A stretch of DNA of 7,532 bases from assembly GCA_046302135.1 (NCBI GenBank), contig JBKCIQ010000124.1, positions 1-7,532 of the forward strand, read 5' to 3'. The stretch is from AM-1111 sp046302135. GTDB lineage: Bacteria; Bacteroidota; Bacteroidia; B-17B0; Aurantibacillaceae. Under the pieces are notes generated by a model. The model was given only the letters and a program-made list of their open reading frames with translations. It did not search any database and was not told where the DNA came from. This document shows, in pieces, positions 1-6,745 of the stretch. Each line of letters begins with the position of its first letter. Position 1 is the first letter of the stretch. The position numbers were made by a program, and so were the translations under genes.

Positions 1-292
1 CCTATATTAATTCTGGGCTTATCTTTTATCTACTTGTTTTTTCTCTGACTATTTATTTCTTTGATTGTATCGGCCATCTGTAAAAGCAAAATAAAAAGTT
101 AATATTTAAATTTATCGATAGGAAATTTTTTTTGAAACAAAAACCTTAGCTACTTGTATAATCTATCTCAATGTTATAATGAAAATTAACTTTTTTTATT
201 CAGTGTATTAATAAATATTTATTGTTAAAATTAGATATTTATACACTCAAGTTTTGAATTCCAGAAGAAAGTAAAAATTTAACTAAACAAAA
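1..292. other. AT-rich intergenic region, no gene seen
   Basis: This stretch lies downstream of the carbonic anhydrase stop codon and runs to the left edge of the window. It is strongly A+T-rich, with stop codons frequent in all frames, and I see no coding region, tRNA or rRNA-like segment in it. The only structure I can point to is the imperfect inverted repeat at 202-247, listed separately. No convincing intrinsic terminator (GC-rich stem plus U-tract in the minus-strand sense) is visible for the operon that ends at 293, so its transcription may end by another route. Confidence 0.6.
202..247. repeat. Imperfect inverted repeat downstream of the carbonic anhydrase gene
   Basis: The left arm at 202-218 (AGTGTAT, then TAAT, then AAATAT) pairs with the right arm ATATTTATACACT at 235-247. 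This gives 13 base pairs if the four bases TAAT are bulged out, with a 16-nt loop. It lies about 45 nt beyond the carbonic anhydrase stop. The stem is almost all A-T and has no U-tract after it in the minus-strand direction, so a terminator role is doubtful. It could be an mRNA 3'-end structure or chance in AT-rich DNA. Confidence 0.3.
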
Positions 293-925
293 TTAAACAG
301 GAGGTTGCCATTCATCAAAAGTAACTATTCCTGTGTCTACGTCATACATTGCGCCAATAATTTTGAGATCACCATTTTTTTCCAATTCATAAATGATATG
401 ACTCTCGTTTCTTATCAGCTTAATGGTCAATTCAACATTTATTTTTGTAACATTGTTTACAAACTGTCTGTTTGAGCCGTTACGATTCTCTTTTGTTTCC
501 GTCTCACGGGCAACTGCAGGATAAATTTTATTTAAAAGAGTTGTCAGATGGCCTAATTCAACGTTATTACATGCTCCAACTATTGCTCCGCACTTGGTAT
601 GACCTAAAACAACTATCACTTTTGTACCTACCATTTTCGTCGCAAATTCTAAACTACCAATGATATCTGTATTTAAAACATTCCCTGCAATACGTATACT
701 GAAAATATCTCCCAAGCCTTCATCGAATATCAATTCTGCAGAGGTTCTACTATCCATACAACTTAAAATTGTTGCAAACGGAGCCTGACCTTTTGAAGAC
801 AGTGTTACCTGCTCAGTAAGATTTTGATTCGCGTGAATGTTTTTTCTGAAACGTTCATTTCCTTCCTTCAATAGTACTAACGCTTCATCCGGACTTAATT
901 TAGTTTGCTCTTCTTTTGTGTACAT
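293..925 (-). CDS. beta-class carbonic anhydrase
   Basis: This 210-residue protein should interconvert CO2 and bicarbonate with a zinc cofactor in the cytoplasm; no signal peptide is present. The beta-class signature is complete. Zn ligand C56 and the Asp-Arg dyad D58/R60 lie in SCMDSR at 55-60. They are followed by FSIRIAGNV at 75-83 and by ligands H109 and C112 in GHTKCGA at 108-114. The length is normal for the bacterial family. The ATG at 925 lies 8 nt after the stop codon of the upstream barrel gene, with no Shine-Dalgarno motif, so it is probably co-transcribed as the last gene of the M16-barrel-anhydrase cluster. Known roles of the family are bicarbonate supply for carboxylases and pH balance. 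The link to the envelope genes upstream is inferred from spacing only. All catalytic residues are present, so I expect an active enzyme. Confidence 0.95.
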   Translation of the reverse strand: MYTKEEQTKLSPDEALVLLKEGNERFRKNIHANQNLTEQVTLSSKGQAPFATILSCMDSRTSAELIFDEGLGDIFSIRIAGNVLNTDIIGSLEFATKMVGTKVIVVLGHTKCGAIVGACNNVELGHLTTLLNKIYPAVARETETKENRNGSNRQFVNNVTKINVELTIKLIRNESHIIYELEKNGDLKIIGAMYDVDTGIVTFDEWQPPV

Positions 926-933
926 TGTTAATT

Positions 934-2421
934 TTAAAACCTGAATCTCATGAAACCAATAGCCAATGAAAGTGTCGGACCGTTCTGTGTGAAAAAAGTA
1001 TAAGCATCACGTGAAGCAATTCCTCCTTCAAAGTCACCATTTTTACCTATAAAAATAACACCCATCGGAATTGAAAAATCATAATTTCCTCCTCTAACAA
1101 ATCCTGCCTGCAGTTTTAACCATTTAAATAGGTACAAATCTCCACCAAGTCCAACAACCGGTTTTTTAAAATTTCCTGCTTCATCGTTGAAAGGAAAAAT
1201 CATATCAAATCCTATCTCTGCACGGTTTTTAATTACGATACTCGCACCAAATCGACCCATCCCCGGAAGTTTGGTAACTATTTCTTTCTGCCCAACCATT
1301 CTCAATAAACCTTTTGCACCCAACACATCTGTTAGGTTACCGGGAATGTTGTAATTGTTCATACCTGGCGAAAAAGTACTTGCTAATAATGTATCACGAA
1401 CTTCATATACATTTCCTGTCCATTTAATTGAACCTGCATTAATGAATGACGCTCCGATTTTAAGGAAATTTTTTACAATCACATTTACACCAAAATCAAA
1501 GCCCCAACCCGAACCAACAGATTTGGGAGGGAAGCTTGCACCACTAACGGCATTTGCTGTTTGAGCCGCGGTTCCATAATCAATATTAAATGAAGGACTC
1601 AAAGATGTTATGGCTGTAAGTTTGTTATTCTCAGACTTAATACTGGTGTATCCTGTTCCCTGCATATACTTAACCCCTACTCCTGCAAACAAAGCAAAAA
1701 TACTGTCACCAAATATCCTTCTTCCATAAGATACATTCCATTCCCTTGTCCAACTCATTGTCATTTCAGAACCATTCAATAGCTCTCCAATTTTTTTGGG
1801 AATTGTTGCAACACCGGAAATAATATTTTTAATTGAATCAGCTGTTATGTTCGGGTTATTGGATATAATACTAGTGTCTTGAGTGAGTGGATTCAAATAC
1901 AAAAGCTGATCAAAGTATTGAGATGTCTTTCCTAAAAATATGAGGTCAGATGCCTGAGGTCCCAACTTACTATACCATTGAAATCTATCGTTGACATGAA
2001 ATGCAAATCCGCCTGCATGTTTTGTTATGAATCCAAAACCTAAAGACCCATAATCGGCATTAATCGCAAAGCCTTGGTCGGCAAAACTTTTTGCGGCATT
2101 AATTTTTTCTTCCCTTGTAAAATCTTTAAAATTTCCGCCTAATACCTGTCCCAACATACTTCTTAGTTCAGGCTTTTGCAAAGCAGTAGAATGGATGGAG
2201 CCCGCAAACTCATTTAAACCGACGGCAAAATGATATTTTGTATAACGAAAGTCCCAACCTAAGTTAGCAGGATTAATTCCGGTTGCCTGATAGTCTGTTG
2301 CAAAGGTAGTAGCACCTCCATGACCGGTATTAGTAAAGGTACTGAACTCCATTTGTGCAGAGGCAATTAATGAAGTAAGTAACATGGAGTTAATTAATAT
2401 TGTTTTTTTCATGGGGTCCAT
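934..2421 (-). CDS. DUF5723-like outer-membrane beta-barrel protein
   Basis: This 495-residue protein starts with a Sec signal peptide: KK at 5-6, a hydrophobic stretch at 7-20, and probable cleavage after SA at 21-22. The mature part is rich in alternating hydrophobic and polar segments, glycine and aromatics. It ends in GFMRFRF, a terminal aromatic as in the beta-signal recognised by the BAM machinery. An N-terminal GINPANLGWDFRYTKYHFAV segment (positions 48-67) recalls the DUF5723 family of Bacteroidota, whose function is unknown to me; transport or envelope structure is possible. Two in-frame ATGs exist, at 2421 and 2412. The inner one (MKKTIL) gives a cleaner signal peptide and may be the true start. 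The start lies 17 nt (or 26 nt) after the M16 peptidase stop, and the gene ends 8 nt before the carbonic anhydrase, suggesting one transcript. The family name is assigned by recall of sequence style, so barrel topology is surer than the family. Confidence 0.8.
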   Translation of the reverse strand: MDPMKKTILINSMLLTSLIASAQMEFSTFTNTGHGGATTFATDYQATGINPANLGWDFRYTKYHFAVGLNEFAGSIHSTALQKPELRSMLGQVLGGNFKDFTREEKINAAKSFADQGFAINADYGSLGFGFITKHAGGFAFHVNDRFQWYSKLGPQASDLIFLGKTSQYFDQLLYLNPLTQDTSIISNNPNITADSIKNIISGVATIPKKIGELLNGSEMTMSWTREWNVSYGRRIFGDSIFALFAGVGVKYMQGTGYTSIKSENNKLTAITSLSPSFNIDYGTAAQTANAVSGASFPPKSVGSGWGFDFGVNVIVKNFLKIGASFINAGSIKWTGNVYEVRDTLLASTFSPGMNNYNIPGNLTDVLGAKGLLRMVGQKEIVTKLPGMGRFGASIVIKNRAEIGFDMIFPFNDEAGNFKKPVVGLGGDLYLFKWLKLQAGFVRGGNYDFSIPMGVIFIGKNGDFEGGIASRDAYTFFTQNGPTLSLAIGFMRFRF

Positions 2422-2438
2422 TTATGTTTTAAAAATAA

Positions 2439-5291
2439 TCAATTTACAGAATTACCATTAATATCCAATTCTACAACGTCGTAACCAAGTTTTTTTACAC
2501 GTTCAAAAAGTGATGCCTTATCACCAACAATTAAAATATTCATACTGCCAATAGCTAGATACTTTTTAGCAAGTTGATTTATTTCTTCTTTTGTGATGGA
2601 GTTCAAAATTTCACTTTGTTTGCTAGGATAGTCAGAAGTTAAATTATAGTCCAATAAACGTTTTAAAAATCCTGCCTTCTGATATGGTGCTTCATATTTT
2701 AGCGCTTCATTCTGTCCCATTGCACTTTTGGTGAAGGTTAATTCATCCGCTGTAATTCCTTTCTCAACGTAATTCTTCATTTGTTGTAAATAATCCATAA
2801 TGGCTGTATCAGTAGCGTTTGCTTTAATTCCTCCGGAGATTTCATATACTCCCGGAAATTGATCGCCGGCAAAATACCCACGTGTACCGTATGTAAATCC
2901 TCTAACCTCTCTAAGTTGTAGATTTATCCTTGAGTTGAATGCACCCGCAAAAATATAATTCATAATTTGTGCTCTGTAGTATTCACCTGTTGCATCGTAA
3001 GGGATGCTCATAAAACCGAGACGCACTTCACTTTGCGCCGCACCTTTTTTATCAACGAAATAAATTTTTGTTTTTTCAATTTTAGGAATTTCCGGATCAG
3101 GAAGCTTTACCACCTTTGAGTTTTTCCAATCTTTTAAAAATTGAATCTTTGAAAGGAATTCATCTTTGTTTACATCGCCCACAACAACCAATTTGGAAAC
3201 TCCGGGATAAAATCTCTCTTTGTAAAATTTACTTAAGTCATCCATGCTTATATTTTTCACTGTTTCCATTGTGCCTGAACCCGGATAAGCCATTGTGTGA
3301 TCTTTGCCGTAATTTATCTTGGAAAAAACAATATTTGCAATAGCTGTAGGTTGAACAGTTTGATTTTTAATTCCATTCAATAATTCTTTCTTTACTCTTT
3401 CAAACTCTGTTGGATCCCACTTTGGTTTGAAAAGTCTTTCTTCCATTAACTTCAAAGTCGCATCCAAATTTTCCTTTAAACATGAAACATTAATAGTCAT
3501 ATCAACTGATCCTGAAGAAACAGATATACTACTTCCCATTTTATTAAGAGCGGATTCGAAATCTTCTGCTGAATAATTTTGGGAAGATTCATTTAATAAT
3601 CTTGAAAGCAAATCAGATGTTCCGGATTTGTCTGCCATTTCGAATCTATGTCCTGCTCCTATATAAAGTTGAAGCGTTACCTTTGGAATTTCATCGCTGC
3701 TACTGCCAACAATCTTCAATCCATTTGCAAATTCATCATTCCATATTTTAGGTACGTTTACCACAGGGCTTGGTCCAGATCCTGGTTTTTTAGAACGATC
3801 AAAATTATCTTTTGGCTCTTTATAACTTAAATTTTTGTATTCTGCGCTTTCGGTTTCAATTGAACGTTCAGGCCTTTTAAAATTATCTTCTTTTGCAATG
3901 AGGTTCTTTTTTCCCTGAGGAACAACGCTCACTATAACACAAGGCTTATTCTTAACGTAAGTATTGTAGACACGCATTATATCCTCTTTTTTCAGTTTTA
4001 AAATATCATTCAAATCTTTACCTATCCAATTAGGATTTCCTTTGAATGTTTGATAGGAAGCTAAGCGAGAGCCTTTGCCCTGTACTGTAGTCAGCTGATT
4101 ATAAATATCACTTTTTGTAACTGCCTTCAGTTTTAACATATCTTCATCTGTCACTCCTTTCTTTTCCCACTCGGCAAAAATTTTCCTTATTTCTGATTCG
4201 AGTTTTGAGAGTGAATCTCCTTCCTGTGATAATGCAGTAATCTCAAAACGTCCTGCTAATTCCAAAGTAGGATGGAAAATATTTGTCCTTACTGCCTTTT
4301 GTGTTTTAATCAGTTTCTCATAAAAAGGAGAGGAAAGATTTGACGGATCAAGGATAAAAGAAAGTGCGTCCATAGCCGCTTCATCTTTGTGTCCTGAAGG
4401 TACGGACTGCCAAGCCATTTTCAACATAGGAAACTTAACTCTGTCTTCGTATGATAAATAACGATCTTTATCCAATACAAACTGCTTTACAATCTGTTTT
4501 TTAACTTCAGGTCCTTTAGGTATAGAAGAAAAATATTTATCCGCCAACTTCAATGCTTCGTCCGGATTAACATCACCTGAAATAGTAAGCGCCGCATTAT
4601 TAGGGCCATACCATCTCATATAAAATCTTTTCAAATCACTTTCATCCACTCTATCCAAATCTTCAATGTAACCTATCGTTTGCCAGGAGTATGGATGACC
4701 TTTCGGATAAAGCGCTTCGCACATTTTTTCATTACTCACGCCATAAGGAGCATTGTCGTAACGCTGACCTCTTTCATTTTTTACAGTTGCTCTTTGCACT
4801 TCGAACTTACTTCTGGTAACACTATCAAGTAGGAATCCCATCCTGTCGCTCTCGAGCCATAGCATAATTTCGAGTTGGTTAGCGGGAACTGTTTCGAAAT
4901 AATTGGTACGATCAGTATTTGTAGTTCCGTTAAGCGTTCCTCCTGCTTCGGTGACATATTTAAAATGCATTTCATCTCCAACATTCTTACTTCCCTGAAA
5001 CATCATGTGTTCAAAGAAGTGAGCAAATCCGGAACGCCCTTCCTGTTCTCTTGCGGAACCAACGTGATAAGTCACATCAACATAAACAATGGGATCGCTA
5101 TGGTCTTCATGTATAATTACAGTAAGACCATTTTCCATCAGGTATTTTTTGTACGGAATTACAATCTCATTTCCCTTTCTTTTAACCTCTTCGATGAGTT
5201 TAATCCCCTTTGGAAGAGTTGTTTTATTTTGCGCGAAAGAACCGAAACAAAACAAGGTGGCAACAATAAAACTGATAATTGAATTTTTCAT
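2439..5291 (-). CDS. Secreted two-domain M16 family zinc metallopeptidase
   Basis: This 950-residue protein resembles tandem pitrilysin/insulinase-type peptidases that degrade peptides in the periplasm or at the cell surface. A type I signal peptide occupies residues 1-20 (MKNS, hydrophobic core, SFA before Q21). C15 is not in a proper lipobox, so it is unlikely to be a lipoprotein. The N-terminal half is catalytic. The inverted zinc motif HFFEH lies at 91-95 (ligands H91 and H95, catalytic E94), and the third ligand E173 lies in VKNER, 77 residues further on, which fits M16 spacing. The second half begins near residue 525 after a Pro/Lys/Ser-rich linker. Its equivalent of HxxEH is DLLSR at about 560-564, so it cannot bind zinc. 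It keeps the substrate-binding R/Y pair in RGFTY at about 797-801. This active plus inactive arrangement in one chain is normal for the family. It is the first gene of a probable three-gene operon. No gene symbol is justified. Confidence 0.95.
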   Translation of the reverse strand: MKNSIISFIVATLFCFGSFAQNKTTLPKGIKLIEEVKRKGNEIVIPYKKYLMENGLTVIIHEDHSDPIVYVDVTYHVGSAREQEGRSGFAHFFEHMMFQGSKNVGDEMHFKYVTEAGGTLNGTTNTDRTNYFETVPANQLEIMLWLESDRMGFLLDSVTRSKFEVQRATVKNERGQRYDNAPYGVSNEKMCEALYPKGHPYSWQTIGYIEDLDRVDESDLKRFYMRWYGPNNAALTISGDVNPDEALKLADKYFSSIPKGPEVKKQIVKQFVLDKDRYLSYEDRVKFPMLKMAWQSVPSGHKDEAAMDALSFILDPSNLSSPFYEKLIKTQKAVRTNIFHPTLELAGRFEITALSQEGDSLSKLESEIRKIFAEWEKKGVTDEDMLKLKAVTKSDIYNQLTTVQGKGSRLASYQTFKGNPNWIGKDLNDILKLKKEDIMRVYNTYVKNKPCVIVSVVPQGKKNLIAKEDNFKRPERSIETESAEYKNLSYKEPKDNFDRSKKPGSGPSPVVNVPKIWNDEFANGLKIVGSSSDEIPKVTLQLYIGAGHRFEMADKSGTSDLLSRLLNESSQNYSAEDFESALNKMGSSISVSSGSVDMTINVSCLKENLDATLKLMEERLFKPKWDPTEFERVKKELLNGIKNQTVQPTAIANIVFSKINYGKDHTMAYPGSGTMETVKNISMDDLSKFYKERFYPGVSKLVVVGDVNKDEFLSKIQFLKDWKNSKVVKLPDPEIPKIEKTKIYFVDKKGAAQSEVRLGFMSIPYDATGEYYRAQIMNYIFAGAFNSRINLQLREVRGFTYGTRGYFAGDQFPGVYEISGGIKANATDTAIMDYLQQMKNYVEKGITADELTFTKSAMGQNEALKYEAPYQKAGFLKRLLDYNLTSDYPSKQSEILNSITKEEINQLAKKYLAIGSMNILIVGDKASLFERVKKLGYDVVELDINGNSVN

Positions 5292-5308
5292 GCGTTTTAA
5301 TTAGTCCG

Positions 5309-5316
5309 TAAATATA
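5309..5316 (-). promoter_or_regulatory. Possible -7 element for the M16 operon
   Basis: Read on the minus strand this is TATATTTA, one base off the Bacteroidota -7 consensus TAnnTTTG. It lies 17 nt before the M16 start codon, which would leave a leader of roughly 10-13 nt. I see no clear TTTG-like -33 element at the usual distance, so the call is tentative. It shares a 130-bp divergent region (5292-5421) with the bacilliredoxin promoter. Confidence 0.35.
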
Positions 5317-5370
5317 ATTTTTTAACTCCGATTAACGTAAGATTGGCTTCTTTTTTAACTGTTTAATGAG

Positions 5371-5378
5371 TACATTTG
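5371..5378 (+). promoter_or_regulatory. Putative -7 element of the bacilliredoxin promoter
   Basis: TACATTTG matches the Bacteroidota sigma-A -7 consensus TAnnTTTG exactly. A TTG at 5343-5345 could serve as -33, but the 25-nt spacing is longer than usual. Transcription would start near 5384, giving a leader of about 38 nt that is A-rich (AACTAAACAAAATAAAG) and lacks a Shine-Dalgarno motif, as is usual for highly expressed Bacteroidota genes. Confidence 0.5.
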
Positions 5379-5421
5379 TAATGCGAAAAATCAATAAAAT
5401 TAACTAAACAAAATAAAGATT

Positions 5422-5832
5422 ATGTATCCAGAAGCATTGGTAAAGCCCATGAAAAATGAGCTAACTTCATTGGGATTTGAAGATTTAACCACACCCGACG
5501 CAGTTGAGAAAGCTGTAGGTTCACAAGGAACAGTATTGGTAGTTGTAAACTCTGTTTGCGGTTGTGCCGCCGGAGCTGCAAGACCGGGAGTTCGTAAGTC
5601 TTTGGAAAACGCTAAAAAACCTACAAAGCTTGCAACCGTATTCGCAGGTTTCGATATTGATGCAGTGGCTCAAGCTAGAAAACATTTTTCTCCCTACCCG
5701 CCATCATCACCTGCCATTGCACTTTTTAAAGATGGAGAATTGGTACATTTTGTAGAGCGTCATCATATAGAAGGCAGAAATGCAGACATGATTGCGGAAC
5801 ACCTCAAGATGGCATACGAAGAATTTTGTTAA
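5422..5832 (+). CDS. BrxA/BrxB-family bacilliredoxin (YphP/YqiW-like)
   Basis: This 136-residue thioredoxin-fold protein probably reduces mixed disulfides between bacillithiol (or a related low-molecular-weight thiol) and protein cysteines. The family signature VVVNSVCGCAAGAARP spans residues 40-55, with the CGC active site at C46-G47-C48. The other family landmarks follow: VFAGFD at about 73-78, a PSSPAIALFKDGELVHF block, and the RHHIEGR segment. The last residue is Cys136, as in the Bacillus subtilis YphP sequence I recall. The length is typical and the protein has no signal peptide, so it is cytosolic. It stands alone between its own promoter and a strong terminator and is divergent from the M16 operon. 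Finding it implies, but does not show, that the host makes bacillithiol; no bshA, bshB or bshC gene is in the window. BrxA and BrxB cannot be separated here, so no symbol is given. Confidence 0.93.
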   Translation: MYPEALVKPMKNELTSLGFEDLTTPDAVEKAVGSQGTVLVVVNSVCGCAAGAARPGVRKSLENAKKPTKLATVFAGFDIDAVAQARKHFSPYPPSSPAIALFKDGELVHFVERHHIEGRNADMIAEHLKMAYEEFC

Positions 5833-5842
5833 GCAAAATGTT

Positions 5843-5876
5843 AAGAGGCCGAAAGTAATTTTGGCCTTTTTCTTTT
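5843..5876 (+). terminator. Rho-independent terminator after the bacilliredoxin gene
   Basis: AGGCCGAAA (5846-5854) pairs with TTTTGGCCT (5859-5867) around the loop GTAA, giving a 9-bp stem with one G-T pair. It can be extended by three more pairs between AAG at 5843-5845 and TTT. The T-rich run TTTTTCTTTT follows. The hairpin starts 11 nt after the stop codon. It also lies about 20 nt beyond the minus-strand MazF stop, so the stem could help end that convergent transcript, although the minus-strand side has a poorer U-tract. Confidence 0.88.
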
Positions 5877-5895
5877 AAGTCTGATTATTGAATTT

Positions 5896-6228
5896 TCAAT
5901 AGTCCATTAAATCATTTACCGTTTGTTTTATTGCGTCAATATCATTAGAATTTATTTCTCCAATTTTTTTGGTTAGTCTGTCTTTACTGATTGAACGCAA
6001 ATTAAAAACAAGAATTTCTGATGCTTGTTTTAGCTTATTCTTTTTGTCAGGTTGTAAAACAACATTGCCCTTGTAATTTTTAATTTTTGTGGTTAAGGGG
6101 CAACAAATGAGAAGATTTAAATAGGTGTTGAGCAGATTACCACTAATGATTACAACCGGTCTCACTCCTGCTTGTTCCTGCCCTTTTACGGGATTTAGGT
6201 TAGCGTACCATATCTCTCCCTGTTTCAT
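5896..6228 (-). CDS. MazF/PemK-family type II toxin (mRNA endoribonuclease)
   Basis: This 110-residue protein matches the MazF/PemK family, sequence-specific RNases that cut single-stranded mRNA when not held by their antitoxin. The N-terminal GEIWYANLNPVKGQEQAGVRP (residues 4-24) is the hallmark block, with conserved R23 expected to be catalytic. CPLTTK at 43-48 supplies the expected catalytic threonine (T46). SEILVFNLRSISKDRL at 70-85 corresponds to the usual S-x-V-L-x-D-Q-I-R-x-x-D-K-R-L block, although the common D-Q pair is N-L here. The length is typical. Its ATG at 6228 overlaps the antitoxin stop in ATGA, indicating translational coupling. The cut site cannot be predicted from sequence. 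The gene appears intact and probably active. It converges on the bacilliredoxin terminator. Confidence 0.93.
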   Translation of the reverse strand: MKQGEIWYANLNPVKGQEQAGVRPVVIISGNLLNTYLNLLICCPLTTKIKNYKGNVVLQPDKKNKLKQASEILVFNLRSISKDRLTKKIGEINSNDIDAIKQTVNDLMDY

Positions 6229-6467
6229 TTTTCAAAATCTTTTATTTCTTTTAAGTATTCAGCCATTCCTTCTTCCGCCATACTTAAGACATCAGCATCT
6301 TGAGCCATTTGTTTATATGAACGTATGTATTCGGCTTTATTTAATTGAGTCAGATAAATGCGTAAAGCCTTTTCAATAATTTTATTTTTGGGCATTTTAA
6401 ATTCCTTTGCTTTCTTTTCGAGCAGTTCTAAAATGCTATCGGGTAAGGTGCTGGTGAATGTTGCCAT
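6225..6467 (-). CDS. Ribbon-helix-helix antitoxin of the MazF-like toxin
   Basis: This 80-residue protein is the upstream partner of the toxin. Residues 3-9 (TFTSTLP) form the predicted DNA-binding beta-strand. Helices at about 10-23 and 26-38 (PKNKIIEKALRIYL) complete a CopG/MetJ-like fold. The charged C-terminal tail (39-80), with AEEGMAEYLKEI, should wrap and inhibit MazF. I chose the ATG at 6467. A longer reading from 6503 adds a 12-residue N-terminus unlike the fold, and that upstream ATG lies before the putative -7 box at 6490-6497, so it would not be on the transcript. The gene order antitoxin then toxin, the 4-nt overlap and the adjacent dyad fit a self-repressed type II module. Antitoxins diverge fast, so the family (generic RHH rather than a named MazE) is given loosely. 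Confidence 0.87.
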   Translation of the reverse strand: MATFTSTLPDSILELLEKKAKEFKMPKNKIIEKALRIYLTQLNKAEYIRSYKQMAQDADVLSMAEEGMAEYLKEIKDFEK

Positions 6468-6489
6468 AATAAAGTTTAATTTTATTTTA

Positions 6490-6497
6490 CAAATATA
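6490..6497 (-). promoter_or_regulatory. -7 element of the toxin-antitoxin operon
   Basis: On the minus strand this reads TATATTTG, an exact match to TAnnTTTG. It is 22 nt before the chosen antitoxin ATG, so transcription should begin near 6484 with a leader of about 16 nt and no Shine-Dalgarno motif. It decides between the two candidate antitoxin starts. The same octamer occurs as the -7 box of the divergent ATPase. Confidence 0.6.
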
Positions 6498-6502
6498 TTT
6501 CA

Positions 6503-6521
6503 TATTTATATATTATAAATA
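6503..6521. promoter_or_regulatory. Candidate antitoxin operator (palindrome)
   Basis: TATTTATA (6503-6510) and TATAAATA (6514-6521) are perfect 8-bp inverted arms around the spacer TAT. The dyad sits 5 bp upstream of the antitoxin -7 box, inside the -33 to -7 interval. A ribbon-helix-helix antitoxin bound there would block its own promoter. The arms are all A-T, so chance is a real alternative in this AT-rich DNA. Confidence 0.45.
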
Positions 6522-6649
6522 CATAAAGGATTTTTTAACAATGATTTCAAAGATCCAAGTAATGGTTATTCACTTGAAATATCGAATTAACATGAGTTTT
6601 GAAATTATTTTATTAATCAGCTAAAAACATGGATGTTATACTGTTTTAA

Positions 6650-6745
6650 AACACTTTTTCGTACGAATAAATGTAATTAACAACACTTTTTCGTATGAAT
6701 AAATGTAATATATAACACTTTTTCGTACGAATAAATGTAATATAT
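6650..6745. repeat. Three tandem 32-bp repeats, each with a TTCGTACGAA-type palindrome
   Basis: Units lie at 6650-6681, 6682-6713 and 6714-6745 with an exact 32-bp period and no spacers. Each begins AACACTTTTTCG and continues with TA(C/T)GAATAAATGTAAT. Units 1 and 3 carry the perfect 10-bp palindrome TTCGTACGAA (6658-6667 and 6722-6731). Unit 2 has TTCGTATGAA (6690-6699), one transition away. The dyad extends imperfectly to 22 bp (for example 6716-6737), with 9 of 11 symmetric positions paired in units 1 and 3. The final few bases of the units differ: ATTAAC, ATATAT, ATATAT. The array ends inside the putative -7 box of the downstream ATPase gene, so I read it as a multi-site operator. Thirty-two bp is close to three helical turns, which places all sites on one DNA face. 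Confidence 0.85.

Noticed and set aside
279..293. The 15-mer TTAACTAAACAAAAT, which recurs exactly in the bacilliredoxin leader at 5400-5414
   Set aside because: It is A+T-rich low-complexity sequence typical of leaders. The first copy sits at the end of the carbonic anhydrase gene with no plus-strand gene after it, so chance similarity is the simplest reading.
4875..5282. A 135-codon open frame on the plus strand, antisense to the M16 gene
   Set aside because: It lies wholly inside the catalytic domain coding region of the peptidase on the other strand. Its product is low-complexity with no recognisable domain, so it is a shadow of the real gene.
6468..6503. A longer antitoxin starting at the ATG at 6503
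   Set aside because: The extra 12 residues do not fit the ribbon-helix-helix N-terminus, and the putative -7 box lies within and downstream of that start codon.
6544..6580. A possible hairpin, ATTTC...GAAAT with an inner AAGTAAT/ATT-C-ACTT stem
   Set aside because: Pairing needs an 8-nt bulge and a further bulged base, and most pairs are A-T. It is not next to a gene end in a useful orientation, so I could not support a small RNA or terminator.
6358..6624. An 88-codon open frame on the plus strand crossing the antitoxin gene and its promoter
   Set aside because: It overlaps the antitoxin in antisense and continues into AT-rich intergenic DNA. The translation is hydrophobic low-complexity sequence with no family resemblance, and no promoter is visible.
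6650..6745. The three repeats as a short CRISPR array
   Set aside because: The units abut directly with a 32-bp period and leave no room for spacers. They also run into a promoter box, and no cas gene is present.
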